From positions 1 through 32,844 of the forward strand of contig PLYN01000025.1 of assembly GCA_003151815.1 (NCBI GenBank): a DNA stretch of 32,844 bases, read 5' to 3'. The notes under the pieces were generated by a model. That model was not told the origin of the DNA. It ran no database searches and saw nothing but the letters and a program-made list of their open reading frames with translations. This document shows positions 1 through 8,413 of this stretch, one piece after another (positions within the stretch are counted from its first letter, which is position 1; each line of letters starts with the position of its first letter). A program made the translations under genes and the position numbers. This DNA comes from Bacteroidota bacterium (GTDB lineage: Bacteria > Bacteroidota > Bacteroidia > 2-12-FULL-35-15).

Positions 1-6
1 GACATT

Positions 7-52
7 GTTCGAGCGGAGTCGAGAATGTGTTGGTTCTCGACTCCGCTCGAAC
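7..52. repeat. 19-bp perfect inverted repeat (intergenic hairpin)
   Basis: Arms at 7-25 and 34-52 are exact reverse complements (19 of 19 bases, G+C-rich, containing CGAGCGGAGTCGAG) around an 8-base loop. There is no T-run directly after the right arm, so it is not a classical intrinsic terminator for either strand, although it could end a gene lying to the left of the window. Similar hairpin-type intergenic repeats are common in Bacteroidota genomes. A copy number in this genome cannot be obtained from one window. Confidence 0.8.
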
Positions 53-84
53 TGACAAACATATAATGAATCGAAAAAAATAAA

Positions 85-885
85 ATGAAAATTACAATAG
101 TAGGTTGCGGCAACATGGGTTTAATATTTGCTCATGCGCTTTTGAAGTATAATATCGTTTCAAAAGAAAATCTTTTTCTTGTTGAAAAAAACGAACAACG
201 TCAACAGGATTTATTGAAGTTGGATATAGGAAATGTTGTTACCACAAACGACTCAAAAATTGCGAATAGCGATATTTACATTATTGCTGTCAAGCCTCAG
301 GATTTTGAAAAAGTGGCCGGTGAATTAAAAAGCCTGTTGCAATCTGCAAAGTGCATCATCTCTATCATGGCAGGAGTGAAGATCAGTCGTATTGAAAGTT
401 TGCTGGGTAATCCCAACATCGTTCGTGCAATGCCAAACTCTCCTGCAGAACTGGGTATGGGCATGACCGGTTTTACAGCAAGTTCTTCTTTGCCTCTTGA
501 GCAAGTTCATAAAGCAGAAAATTTATTAGCGACTACAGGACGTGCGGTATTTTTTGAAGACGAAGATCTGATAGATTCATGCACAGCAATAAGCGGTAGC
601 GGTCCGGCTTACTTTTTTTATGTCGTAAAAAATATGATCGATGCCGGAATTAAATTAGGCCTTGATGAAGCAACGGCTGCAATTCTTGTAAAACAAACCA
701 TGTTGGGATCTTTTCATTTGATGAATTCAACAGATAAATCCTTGGATGAACTTATAAAAGCGGTTGCATCAAAAGGTGGTACAACTGAAGCTGCCTTAAC
801 ATCATTTAATGAAACACATGTTGGTGATAATATTCAAAAAGGATTAGAAAGAGCCAGAGATAGGGCAAGGGAGCTGTCTAAATAA
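85..885 (+). CDS. proC: Pyrroline-5-carboxylate reductase
   Basis: It reduces 1-pyrroline-5-carboxylate to proline with NAD(P)H, the last step of proline synthesis in the cytoplasm. The 266-residue product has the usual ProC length. It begins with a Rossmann fold carrying GCGNMG at residues 8-13. The conserved AVKPQ strand follows near residues 68-72, and the family signature SGSGPAYFF lies near residues 170-178. The C-terminal helical dimer domain contains the SKGGTTEAAL motif near 229-238. The ATG at 85 is the only start that preserves the nucleotide-binding strand. The gene stands alone: the hairpin repeat at 7-52 lies upstream and a 267-base gap follows before the esterases. No regulatory site is evident. 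Confidence 0.96.
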   Translation: MKITIVGCGNMGLIFAHALLKYNIVSKENLFLVEKNEQRQQDLLKLDIGNVVTTNDSKIANSDIYIIAVKPQDFEKVAGELKSLLQSAKCIISIMAGVKISRIESLLGNPNIVRAMPNSPAELGMGMTGFTASSSLPLEQVHKAENLLATTGRAVFFEDEDLIDSCTAISGSGPAYFFYVVKNMIDAGIKLGLDEATAAILVKQTMLGSFHLMNSTDKSLDELIKAVASKGGTTEAALTSFNETHVGDNIQKGLERARDRARELSK

Positions 886-975
886 ATTTAATTTGGAGAG
901 TTTAAAAAATGGTTCTTTGTATTTTCAAATAACCATTTTAATTTTAAAGCATAAATTATCAAACGCTTAAATATT

Positions 976-1017
976 TTGACCATAAAATAGTGATATTTGA
1001 CCATAGAATAGTGATAT
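976..1017. repeat. Tandem 21-bp direct repeat in the proC-esterase gap
   Basis: Two head-to-tail 21-base copies, 976-996 and 997-1017, begin TTGACCATA and end AATAGTGATAT. They differ at one base (A versus G at copy position 10). A partial third copy (AATGACCC) follows. The 21-base period is two helical turns, so a regulator could bind both copies on one face. The array lies 136 bases before the first esterase ATG. The rest of the gap 886-1152 is A+T-rich without a recognisable promoter or gene. Confidence 0.7.
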
Positions 1018-1152
1018 AATGACCCAACCTATATATTACCCTATTCGTATTTAATAGCGTGATTATGCAATTTAAATAGCACAATTTATTTTTTTAATAT
1101 TTTATTTTTACTAAACGCAATAAAAAAATTAATAACACGAAAACCTACACCT

Positions 1153-2343
1153 ATGAAAACTAAAAACTACTTACTGATCGTTGGCATTTTAATATCTTCG
1201 TTTGTGTATTCCCAAAGAGGAACTACTATTCCCGGCTCTTTCACCGTTGGCGGAACTATGCGAACGTATACAATATATGTTCCCAAAATATACGACTCAT
1301 TAAATATTCCGGTACCTTTAGTATTCAATGTTCATGGTTTGTCAGGTACATGTGACAAACAAACGACAGCCGAAGATTTCAGAAAGATTGCAGACACAGC
1401 AAATTTTATTTTAGTACTTCCTCAAGGATTAAGTACTTCAACATTTGGTGTGAGTTTGCCGGGTTGGGATGTTTGGAATACTGTTGCCGCGGGGCAACCC
1501 GATAGAGATTTTATTATCAACTTGTTAGATACAGTAGAATCAAGGTACAAAATTAATACCAATAGAGTATATACAGCAGGGTTTAGTCAGGGTGCATATA
1601 TGAGCTATAATTTAGGCTGTCAAAATAGCTTACGATTTGCTGCAGTATCTTCTACAAGCGGTAGTATGGCAACAACCTATCTTACAGCCTGCAACGCTCA
1701 ACACCCAACCCCTGTTATAGAAATTCATGGTAATAATGATGCATTGGTTTCATATACCGGCGGTTCTGCCACTACTACGGCCACAGAAACAGTGGTTAAG
1801 TATTGGGTGGACTATAACCATTGCAATCCTGTACCTACAATTGACTCCTTAGCCGATGTTGCAGATAGTCTTACGGTTGATATGTCAAAGGTTATACATT
1901 ATGTTTATACCGGTGGAACAAAAGGTGCTACAGTTGAATTTTACAAAGTTTTAAATGGAGGACATCAGATACCTTCACTAGCTCCAGTTCCAACGGGTTA
2001 TGGTATTGGTAATACAAATCAAGACTTTACTGCAGCTAAAGAAATTTGGCGATTTTTTAGTAAGTATAGTTTGGATATGCTTACCGATATTTCTGAAAAC
2101 AAAATTGAAAACAATGATGTTTCCATTTATCCGAATCCATCCAATGGAATCTTTACGATTGAAATAAAAAACAATCAAAGCGCAAACATTACTGTCTATA
2201 ATGTTTTGGGAGAAGTCGTTTTTAACGAAAAAATTTCAAACAGATCAATAATTAATTTGGGTAATGCATCTTCCGGAGTTTATTTTTATCAGGTCGGAAA
2301 CCAAACTAGTATTATTAAAAGTGGAAAGTTAATTGTTCAATAA
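1153..2343 (+). CDS. Secreted PHB-depolymerase/LpqC-type esterase with T9SS sorting domain (copy 1)
   Basis: This is a secreted alpha/beta-hydrolase of the polyhydroxybutyrate depolymerase, LpqC or feruloyl-esterase type. The real substrate is unknown and could be a short polyester or a sugar-linked ester. Residues 1-20 form a signal peptide ending before QRGTT. The hydrolase domain covers about 25-305, with an oxyanion-side HGLSG at 61-65 and the nucleophile elbow GFSQG at 143-147 (Ser145). Asp196 in GNNDALVSY and His271 in NGGHQIPS probably complete the triad. The C-terminal 70 residues (about 325-396) are a type A T9SS sorting domain, starting at VSIYPNPSNG and ending KSGKLIVQ, so the protein should cross the outer membrane by the type IX system. 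A close paralogue follows 95 bases downstream on the same strand. A tandem 21-bp repeat lies upstream. Confidence 0.88.
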   Translation: MKTKNYLLIVGILISSFVYSQRGTTIPGSFTVGGTMRTYTIYVPKIYDSLNIPVPLVFNVHGLSGTCDKQTTAEDFRKIADTANFILVLPQGLSTSTFGVSLPGWDVWNTVAAGQPDRDFIINLLDTVESRYKINTNRVYTAGFSQGAYMSYNLGCQNSLRFAAVSSTSGSMATTYLTACNAQHPTPVIEIHGNNDALVSYTGGSATTTATETVVKYWVDYNHCNPVPTIDSLADVADSLTVDMSKVIHYVYTGGTKGATVEFYKVLNGGHQIPSLAPVPTGYGIGNTNQDFTAAKEIWRFFSKYSLDMLTDISENKIENNDVSIYPNPSNGIFTIEIKNNQSANITVYNVLGEVVFNEKISNRSIINLGNASSGVYFYQVGNQTSIIKSGKLIVQ

Positions 2344-2438
2344 AATTAATTTATAGAAAATATTAAAAATAGAATAGCTTCGAAATGAACAGGCAATGCT
2401 CTTTTTAACCGTTAATTCTTAACCATTAAAAGTATCAA

Positions 2439-3602
2439 ATGAAAAATTATTTACTCGCTGCAATTATTTTTACTACCTCAGTTGTTTATTCTCAAACAGG
2501 AACAACTATTTCAGGCTCATTTATGAGTGGAGGCGTAACCCGGACTTATACGTATTATGTTCCTGCAAAATATTATACAGCCAACAGGGCTGTTCCCATG
2601 ATATTCAATATTCATGGTTGGACAGGTAGCAGCGCAAAGCAAGAGAATTATGCAGATTTTAGAGAAATTGCCGACACAGCAAATTTTATTATTGTGCACC
2701 CACAAGCATTACCATCCGGAGGTTATAATAGCTGGAATACTACAGAAACCTTTGGTCCGACAGCCGCTGATAAAGTTTATTTAATGAGTTTATATGATAC
2801 AATTCTTTCAAATTACAATATCGATAGGAAGAGAATATATTCTACGGGGTTTAGTCAGGGTGGATTTATGAGTTACGATTTTGCATGTTTTTATAGCACT
2901 CGCTTTGCTGCAATCGCTTCCGTATCTGCCGGCATCAGTACTACACATCGTGCTATTTGTAACCCTCAGCATCCAATGCCGGTTATGGAGATTCATGGAA
3001 CCGCTGATCAGTTAGCAACTTATACTGGTAGTTCAGGTTCTTTATCTGTTGATTCAGTTATTAAATATTGGGTTAATTTTAACGGCTGTAATCCTGCTTT
3101 TCATTATGATACGCTTCCTAATATTAATACCACTGATAGTTCCCATGTTGAGCATTATGTTTATACCGGTGGCGGGCAAGGCAGTACAGTAGAACTTTAT
3201 AAAGTTATTAACGGTGGGCATCAATGGCCTTCGGATACAGCAACAGCAATAATTTACGGAATAGGGAACAGAAATATGGATTTTAGAGCAAGTAAGGAAA
3301 TATGGCGTTTTTTCAGTAAATATCAATTAGCAACAATTGATGGAATAGATGAATATGCAACTAATAGCAACGATGTTTTAATTTATCCGAATCCCTCAAA
3401 TGGTGTTTTTCAAGTAGATGTTAAGAACAACCAAAATGTAATTATTAAAATAGTGAATGTTTTAGGTGAAACTGTGTTGGAGAAAAAAATATCTGATGCA
3501 TTTGGAAATATTGATTTAAGCAATGCTGCTGCTGGAGTGTATTTTTATCAGGCAGGAAATAATACCGGCATTATTAAAAGCGGGAAGTTAATTGTTGAAT
3601 AA
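2439..3602 (+). CDS. Secreted PHB-depolymerase/LpqC-type esterase with T9SS sorting domain (copy 2)
   Basis: This is a paralogue of the preceding gene with the same domain order: signal peptide (1-18, ending VVYSQ), esterase domain (about 22-295) and type A T9SS sorting domain (about 316-387, starting IYPNPSNG, ending KSGKLIVE). The elbow GFSQG is at 137-141 (Ser139). Asp190 in HGTADQLATY and His261 in NGGHQWPSD complete the likely triad. Compared with copy 1, the first loop differs (WTGSSAKQEN against LSGTCDKQTT) and the region after VLPQ is shorter, which suggests different substrate preference after local duplication. The 95-base gap to copy 1 has no terminator, so the two may be co-transcribed. 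The gene converges on ilvA, whose stop is 54 bases away. Confidence 0.88.
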   Translation: MKNYLLAAIIFTTSVVYSQTGTTISGSFMSGGVTRTYTYYVPAKYYTANRAVPMIFNIHGWTGSSAKQENYADFREIADTANFIIVHPQALPSGGYNSWNTTETFGPTAADKVYLMSLYDTILSNYNIDRKRIYSTGFSQGGFMSYDFACFYSTRFAAIASVSAGISTTHRAICNPQHPMPVMEIHGTADQLATYTGSSGSLSVDSVIKYWVNFNGCNPAFHYDTLPNINTTDSSHVEHYVYTGGGQGSTVELYKVINGGHQWPSDTATAIIYGIGNRNMDFRASKEIWRFFSKYQLATIDGIDEYATNSNDVLIYPNPSNGVFQVDVKNNQNVIIKIVNVLGETVLEKKISDAFGNIDLSNAAAGVYFYQAGNNTGIIKSGKLIVE

Positions 3603-3656
3603 CACATTGAGAATAAAAAAACAGACACGAATACTCTAATTTTTTTATTAAAGTTT

Positions 3657-4940
3657 CTATCCGATCAATTGAGTATACAATGCTTTGTTATCGTTGAGGT
3701 ATTCGTAAACGAATTTGTTCTTGGTAAGCCTATCTTTTATTCTTTGAATATCGTTTCTCTTAGCCACCTCAATTGCTACAACTGCAGGGGCAATTTCCCT
3801 GTTATTCTTTTTTGAGAACTGGAAGTAGGTAATATCGTCGGTAGGGTCTAATATCTCCGTTACAAACTCTTTTAATGCGCCTGGGCGTTGTGGAAACTGG
3901 ATCATGAAATAATGCTTCAGACCTTCGTAAAATAGAGAGCGTTCCTTAATCTCTTCGGTACGCATAATGTCGTTATTGCTACCACTAACAACACATACCA
4001 CATTTTTACCTTTTAATTTTTCTTTATCAATTATTGACAGTGCAGCAATAGTTAATGCACCTGCAGGTTCAACAACAATACCTTCTCTGTTATATAAATT
4101 TAAAATTGTTGTACAAACTCTTCCTTCGGGTACTAAAACAATTTCAGATAATTTATCTTTACATATTTCAAATGTTTTGTCACCTACTTTTTTTACAGCG
4201 GCGCCATCCACAAATTTATCTATTTCGGCAAGTTCAGTATTATATCCATTTTTTATGGATACATACATCGATGGCGCTCCTTCGGGTTCAACACCAATAA
4301 TTTTTGTATCCGGACTTAATTGTGAAAAATAACTGGAAACTCCGGCAGCTAGGCCACCACCACCAATAGGTAATAATAAGAGATCGATTTTGAAATCAGC
4401 ATCATCTAAAATCTCTTTCCCGACAGTACCTTGTCCTTCAATAACTTTTTCATCATCAAAAGGATGCACAAAAATGGATTTGTTTTTTGTGCAAAATTCC
4501 ATCGCAGCTTTATACGCATCATCATACAAGTCGCCAATAAGTACAACTTCAACATTGTCTTTCCCGAAAAGTTTAACTTGATTTATTTTTTGTGCGGGAG
4601 TAGTTTTCGGCATATAAATAATGCCTTTGATATTTAATTTTCTGCATGCATAAGCAACGCCTTGTGCATGATTTCCGGCACTAGCACATACAACTCCTTG
4701 TTTTTTTTCAGAAGCAGAAAGCGAGAATATCTTGTTGTACGCTCCCCTTAATTTATAGGAACGTACAACTTGAAGATCTTCTCGCTTTAAATAAATATTG
4801 CAATTGTATTCATCGCTTAACTGAGTATTTAATTGTAAAGGTGTATGAGTAACAATACCTTTAAGGTTTTCAGCTGCTTCGTTTATTTTTTGAAATGGGA
4901 TCACTTTAGTTTTTTGGTCTAAGTTTTCTAACAGCAGCAC
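3657..4940 (-). CDS. ilvA: Threonine ammonia-lyase (threonine dehydratase), short form
   Basis: A PLP enzyme converting threonine to 2-oxobutyrate and ammonia, the committed step of isoleucine synthesis. The catalytic fold holds the PLP lysine in RSYKLRGAYN (Lys63 in this frame), the ASAGNHAQG loop and the phosphate-binding GGGGLAAG. A single C-terminal ACT-like regulatory domain starts near residue 340 (FMIQFPQRPGALKEF). At 427 residues it is a one-ACT form, shorter than the 514-residue E. coli enzyme. The frame opens with a GTG at 4940 that overlaps the end of ilvC by 35 bases. A second GTG at 4904, one base past the ilvC stop, gives a 415-residue protein beginning VIPFQKINEAAENL. I favour that second start because family proteins begin near this point. 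It is the last gene of the ilvBNCA unit, probably translated by coupling to ilvC. Confidence 0.95.
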   Translation of the reverse strand: MLLLENLDQKTKVIPFQKINEAAENLKGIVTHTPLQLNTQLSDEYNCNIYLKREDLQVVRSYKLRGAYNKIFSLSASEKKQGVVCASAGNHAQGVAYACRKLNIKGIIYMPKTTPAQKINQVKLFGKDNVEVVLIGDLYDDAYKAAMEFCTKNKSIFVHPFDDEKVIEGQGTVGKEILDDADFKIDLLLLPIGGGGLAAGVSSYFSQLSPDTKIIGVEPEGAPSMYVSIKNGYNTELAEIDKFVDGAAVKKVGDKTFEICKDKLSEIVLVPEGRVCTTILNLYNREGIVVEPAGALTIAALSIIDKEKLKGKNVVCVVSGSNNDIMRTEEIKERSLFYEGLKHYFMIQFPQRPGALKEFVTEILDPTDDITYFQFSKKNNREIAPAVVAIEVAKRNDIQRIKDRLTKNKFVYEYLNDNKALYTQLIG

Positions 4941-5949
4941 CTGCTTGCCACATTTCAGAATTTTCTAAAGCTTTCAACTCCGCTTCTAATTTCACTCTGT
5001 AGTCAGGTTGTGAATTGGAATCAATCGATTTTTGTGCTTCTACACCGTCAATTACTGATTTGTAAAGTTTAGCAAATACAGGCTTAGTAGCTTCGTAGAA
5101 AGGACCCATCCAATCCAAAGCACCTCTTTGTGCAGTTGTTGAACAGTTAGCATACATCCAATCCATTCCATTTTCAGCGATCAAAGGATACAAGGACTGA
5201 GTTGCCTCTTCTACAGTTTCATTGAAAGCTTCAGACGGTGAATGTCCGTTTTCTCTCAATACTTCGTATTGAGCTCTGAAAATCCCTTGAATAGCACCCA
5301 TCAATGTACCTCTTTCACCCGTAAGGTCAGAAGATACTTCTTTGTAAAAGTCTGTTTCGAAAAGGTATCCGGATCCTACACCAATTCCCAGAGCAACCAC
5401 TTTATCTTTTGCTTTTCCGGTAGCGTCTTGAAATATAGCAAATGAAGAATTCAAGCCACTTCCCGCTAAGAATAATCTTCTAAGAGAAGTACCGGAACCT
5501 TTAGGAGCAACCAAAATTACATCAATATCTTTTGGAGGTATGATTCCTGTTTTTTCTTTGTAAGTAATCCCAAATCCGTGAGAAAAATATAATGTTTTAC
5601 CCGCAGTAAGGAAAGGCTTTACAGTGTCCCAAAGTTTAATTTGGGCTGCATCAGAAAGTAGGTACTGAATAATAGTTCCTTTTTGACACGCTTCTTCAAT
5701 TTCAAAAAGAGTTTTACCGGGAATCCAACCATCAGCGATAGCTTTGTCCCATGTTTTAGAATCTTTTCTTTGACCAATGATTACATTGAATCCATTATCT
5801 TTAAGGTTTAAAGCTTGACCTGGACCTTGAACTCCGTAACCGATTACAGCTATAGTTTCATTTTTTAATACTTCGCGAGCCTTTTCTAAAGGAAATTCTT
5901 CGCGTGTTACAACGTTTTCTACAACGCCTCCAAAATTGATTTGTGCCAT
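4906..5949 (-). CDS. ilvC: Ketol-acid reductoisomerase
   Basis: It isomerises and reduces acetolactate (or acetohydroxybutyrate) to the dihydroxy acid, using NADPH and Mg2+, in valine and isoleucine synthesis. The Rossmann domain carries GYGVQGPGQALNLKDNG near residues 37-53, with the NADPH-contacting GQRKDSKTW segment after it. The SHGFGI and VAPKGSGTSLRR motifs follow. The C-terminal knotted helical domain carries the metal and substrate acidic residues in TDFYKEVSSDLTGERGTL and the downstream ETVEEATQSLYPLI helix. At 347 residues it is the short, class I type. The gene lies between ilvN (25-base gap) and ilvA (overlap or one-base gap) on the same strand, fitting one transcript. Confidence 0.97.
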   Translation of the reverse strand: MAQINFGGVVENVVTREEFPLEKAREVLKNETIAVIGYGVQGPGQALNLKDNGFNVIIGQRKDSKTWDKAIADGWIPGKTLFEIEEACQKGTIIQYLLSDAAQIKLWDTVKPFLTAGKTLYFSHGFGITYKEKTGIIPPKDIDVILVAPKGSGTSLRRLFLAGSGLNSSFAIFQDATGKAKDKVVALGIGVGSGYLFETDFYKEVSSDLTGERGTLMGAIQGIFRAQYEVLRENGHSPSEAFNETVEEATQSLYPLIAENGMDWMYANCSTTAQRGALDWMGPFYEATKPVFAKLYKSVIDGVEAQKSIDSNSQPDYRVKLEAELKALENSEMWQAGAAVRKLRPKN

Positions 5950-5974
5950 GTTTTAATTATTTATGATTTTTTGA

Positions 5975-6508
5975 TTAGTTACTATTACTTATTTCTATTT
6001 CCTTTAAATATGTTGATAGTGTTTTCATTGGTTTTGTTACAGCAACTCTTCCACTTCTTGAAAATTCTAACATCCCAAATTGTTCCAGATCATTAAACAA
6101 ATCCATGATGCCCTTTGCACCTCCCGCTTTCTGAACAACGATATAATCGAAAGAGACTCTAATGATCCTTGCATGATGTTTATTGATAGTTTTAATAAAC
6201 AATTCATTTTGCTTTATTGCTTCAGCAGATATTTTATATAATGCAATTTCAGTGCTGATGATCTCATCATTTACATGATAAAAAGCCTTCATCACATCAA
6301 CTTGTTTTTCAATAAGTTTTACAATTTTTTCAATTCGTTCGGGCAGAACAGTAATAACGATCGTATAGCGATAGATCCCCTTCACTTCACTTTCGCTGGC
6401 GATCATGCTTTCAATATTGATGTTTCTACGGGTAAAGATAATAGTTATCCTGTTTAATAAACCTACGATATCTTCAGTAAAAACGGATATAGTGTATGTT
6501 GTTTCCAT
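5975..6508 (-). CDS. ilvN: Acetolactate synthase small (regulatory) subunit
   Basis: This is the regulatory partner of IlvB; in this family the ACT domains bind valine and stabilise or feedback-inhibit the catalytic subunit. The 177-residue product has an N-terminal ACT domain (about 1-78) opening TYTISVFTEDIVGLLNRITI, with NINIESMIASESE as the ligand-binding turn region. The C-terminal part (about 95-170) resembles the second ferredoxin-like domain of IlvH. It begins at an ATG (6508) separated from ilvB by 102 bases that contain three small hairpins, an unusually structured gap inside an operon. It is followed after 25 bases by ilvC. Confidence 0.94.
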   Translation of the reverse strand: METTYTISVFTEDIVGLLNRITIIFTRRNINIESMIASESEVKGIYRYTIVITVLPERIEKIVKLIEKQVDVMKAFYHVNDEIISTEIALYKISAEAIKQNELFIKTINKHHARIIRVSFDYIVVQKAGGAKGIMDLFNDLEQFGMLEFSRSGRVAVTKPMKTLSTYLKEIEISNSN

Positions 6509-6523
6509 CTGATTATTTGTATA

Positions 6524-6605
6524 GCAGATTTTTAATCTGCCTTTTTATTAGTACGACAGATTTTCAATCTGTCTTGTCCGTTTTTTTAGCAGGTTAGAAA
6601 CCTGT
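6524..6605. repeat. Three related small hairpins in the ilvB-ilvN gap
   Basis: Three palindromes sit in tandem. Hairpin 1 has GCAGATT at 6524-6530 pairing with AATCTGC at 6534-6540. Hairpin 2 has GACAGATT at 6555-6562 pairing with AATCTGTC at 6566-6573. Hairpin 3 has CAGGTT at 6590-6595 pairing with AACCTG at 6599-6604. All have 3-base loops and share the pattern CAG(A/G)TT, loop, AA(T/C)CTG. The regular design is like REP or short palindromic repeats found between genes. In the transcript they could act as mRNA stabilisers or attenuate expression between ilvB and ilvN. Confidence 0.75.
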
Positions 6606-6610
6606 GATAC

Positions 6611-8326
6611 TTATTCTAAAATTATTTCGGATACACTTGCTCCGGTTGCTATCATTGGAAAAACATTCTCTTCTGTTTCTACCAGTACTTCAAGCAGGTA
6701 CGATTCTTTTGAATCCAGCATTTCTTTCAACGCTCCGTTCAGATCTTTTCTTTCAGTAATTTTTTTTCCATTTATTCCATACGCTTTTGCGATAGCAACA
6801 AAATCAGGATTTTTTAATTCCGTAAAAGAATATCTTTTTTCAAAAAATAGTTGTTGCCATTGACGAACCATTCCTAAGAAATTATTATTTAATAATAATA
6901 TTTTTACAGGAATATTATAATCCATGATGGTACCTAATTCTTGAATGGTCATTTGAAAACCACCATCTCCAACAACTACCACCACTTGTTTGTCGGGTCG
7001 TGATATTTTGGCACCAATTGCTGCAGGTAGTCCAAAGCCCATTGTTCCTAAGCCGCCGGATGTAACATTGGTATTGGTATCATGAAATTGGTAATAACGA
7101 GTAGTGATCATTTGATGCTGCCCAACATCTGTAGCTACAATGGCTTTTCCTTCCGACAACTTATGAAATTTGTCTATCACTTCCGACATTTTTATGCTGG
7201 GAGTAGTTGGATTTACAGCAGTTTTAATGACTTTCTCAAATTCGATCTGGTGACATTCTTCAAAACGTTTTAACCATTCTTTTCTTTCTTTGCCATTTGT
7301 AGATTCGATCAAGGGCAATAGCAGATCCAAAGATTCTTTAGCATCGCCAATAACAGCAACATCCGCATGAATAATTTTATTTATTTCTGCAGGATCGATA
7401 TCAAAATGGATAATTTTTGCTTGGGTTGCATAGGTGCTTACTTTCCCGGTAACTCTGTCATCGAAACGCATTCCGATAGCAATTAATACATCACATTCGT
7501 TCGTTAAAATATTAGGTCCATAATTACCATGCATTCCTAAAAACCCCACATACAATGGATGTTGTGCCGGAAATGCTGATAAACCAAGTAGAGTAGAGGC
7601 TACGGGTATATTTCCTTTTTCTGCTAATTCAAGCAATTGTTTTTGTGATTCGGAAAGCAGAACACCATGACCACAAAGGATGAATGGTTTTTTTGCTTTA
7701 TTGATGAGGTCTGCAGCTTGTTTTACACTTTCAATATTTACTTTAGGATAAGGAATATAACTTCTTATACCTTCGCATTTTTTGTAATTGTAAATTGTTT
7801 TACCAAACTGTGCATCTTTTGTAATGTCAACTAAAACAGGACCGGGTCTGCCGCTTGTTGCGATGTAAAATGCTTTCGCAATTGCAGGAGCAATATCTTC
7901 CGCTTTAGTAACTTGTATGTTCCATTTAGTAACGGGCATTGATATGCCTATCACATCCGTTTCCTGAAAAGCGTCTGTACCAATTAAGTGGGATGCTACT
8001 TGTCCTGTAATACAAACAACGGGATTGGAATCTATTTGTGCATCCGCTATTCCTGTTATCAGGTTGGTTGCGCCCGGACCAGAAGTTGCAAATACAACAC
8101 CAACCTTATCTGAGACTCTTGAGTAGCCTTGTGCAGCATGTATTGCGCCCTGTTCGTGGCGTACTAAATAATGTTTTAATTTATCTGAATAATCATACAA
8201 CGCGTCATAGATCGGCATGATAGCTCCACCCGGATAACCAAATACATCTTTTGCTCCGGCATCTAAAAGTGCCAATATTAAAGCTTCAGCTCCAGTTACT
8301 TCTTTATTGTATTTATCGTGTATCAT
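6611..8326 (-). CDS. ilvB: Acetolactate synthase large (catalytic) subunit
   Basis: A thiamine-diphosphate enzyme joining two pyruvates to acetolactate, or pyruvate and 2-oxobutyrate to acetohydroxybutyrate. It is the first shared step of branched-chain amino acid synthesis. The 571-residue product shows all three ThDP-enzyme domains. The Pyr domain has catalytic Glu58 in RHEQGAIHAAQGYSR. The central domain has the FAD-associated GMRFDDRVTGK near residues 285-295. The PP domain has the ThDP/Mg2+ signature beginning GDGGFQMT at 453 and ending in LLLNN near 481. It starts at the ATG at 8326, with a consensus promoter about 90 bases upstream and a strong inverted repeat in the leader. It begins the ilvBNCA unit. 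ilvD is over 4 kb further upstream, separated by unrelated genes. Confidence 0.97.
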   Translation of the reverse strand: MIHDKYNKEVTGAEALILALLDAGAKDVFGYPGGAIMPIYDALYDYSDKLKHYLVRHEQGAIHAAQGYSRVSDKVGVVFATSGPGATNLITGIADAQIDSNPVVCITGQVASHLIGTDAFQETDVIGISMPVTKWNIQVTKAEDIAPAIAKAFYIATSGRPGPVLVDITKDAQFGKTIYNYKKCEGIRSYIPYPKVNIESVKQAADLINKAKKPFILCGHGVLLSESQKQLLELAEKGNIPVASTLLGLSAFPAQHPLYVGFLGMHGNYGPNILTNECDVLIAIGMRFDDRVTGKVSTYATQAKIIHFDIDPAEINKIIHADVAVIGDAKESLDLLLPLIESTNGKERKEWLKRFEECHQIEFEKVIKTAVNPTTPSIKMSEVIDKFHKLSEGKAIVATDVGQHQMITTRYYQFHDTNTNVTSGGLGTMGFGLPAAIGAKISRPDKQVVVVVGDGGFQMTIQELGTIMDYNIPVKILLLNNNFLGMVRQWQQLFFEKRYSFTELKNPDFVAIAKAYGINGKKITERKDLNGALKEMLDSKESYLLEVLVETEENVFPMIATGASVSEIILE

Positions 8327-8340
8327 ATTGTAATAGCTAC

Positions 8341-8395
8341 GTTTGCCCCCACCCTAAAGGGAGCTATTGTTTGCCCCCTTTAGGGTAGGGGCAAC
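8341..8395 (-). repeat. Inverted repeat in the ilvB leader
   Basis: Arms at 8341-8361 and 8376-8395 pair over about 19 bases, with one bulge and one mismatch. The core ACCCTAAAGGG (8351-8361) pairs perfectly with CCCTTTAGGGT (8376-8386). The sequence GTTTGCCCCC also occurs twice in direct orientation (8341-8350 and 8369-8378). The element lies between the predicted ilvB transcription start (near 8407) and its ATG, ending about 15 bases before the start codon, so it would fold in the leader RNA. It may be a regulatory hairpin or a copy of a common intergenic repeat. Confidence 0.7.
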
Positions 8396-8413
8396 AAATG
8401 CTTAAACAGGTGG

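Noticed and set aside
8341-8395. ilvB leader hairpin as a classical amino-acid attenuator
   Set aside because: No short leader ORF rich in Ile, Val or Leu codons was seen and the stem is not followed by a T-run on the coding strand. It is kept as a hairpin of unknown role.
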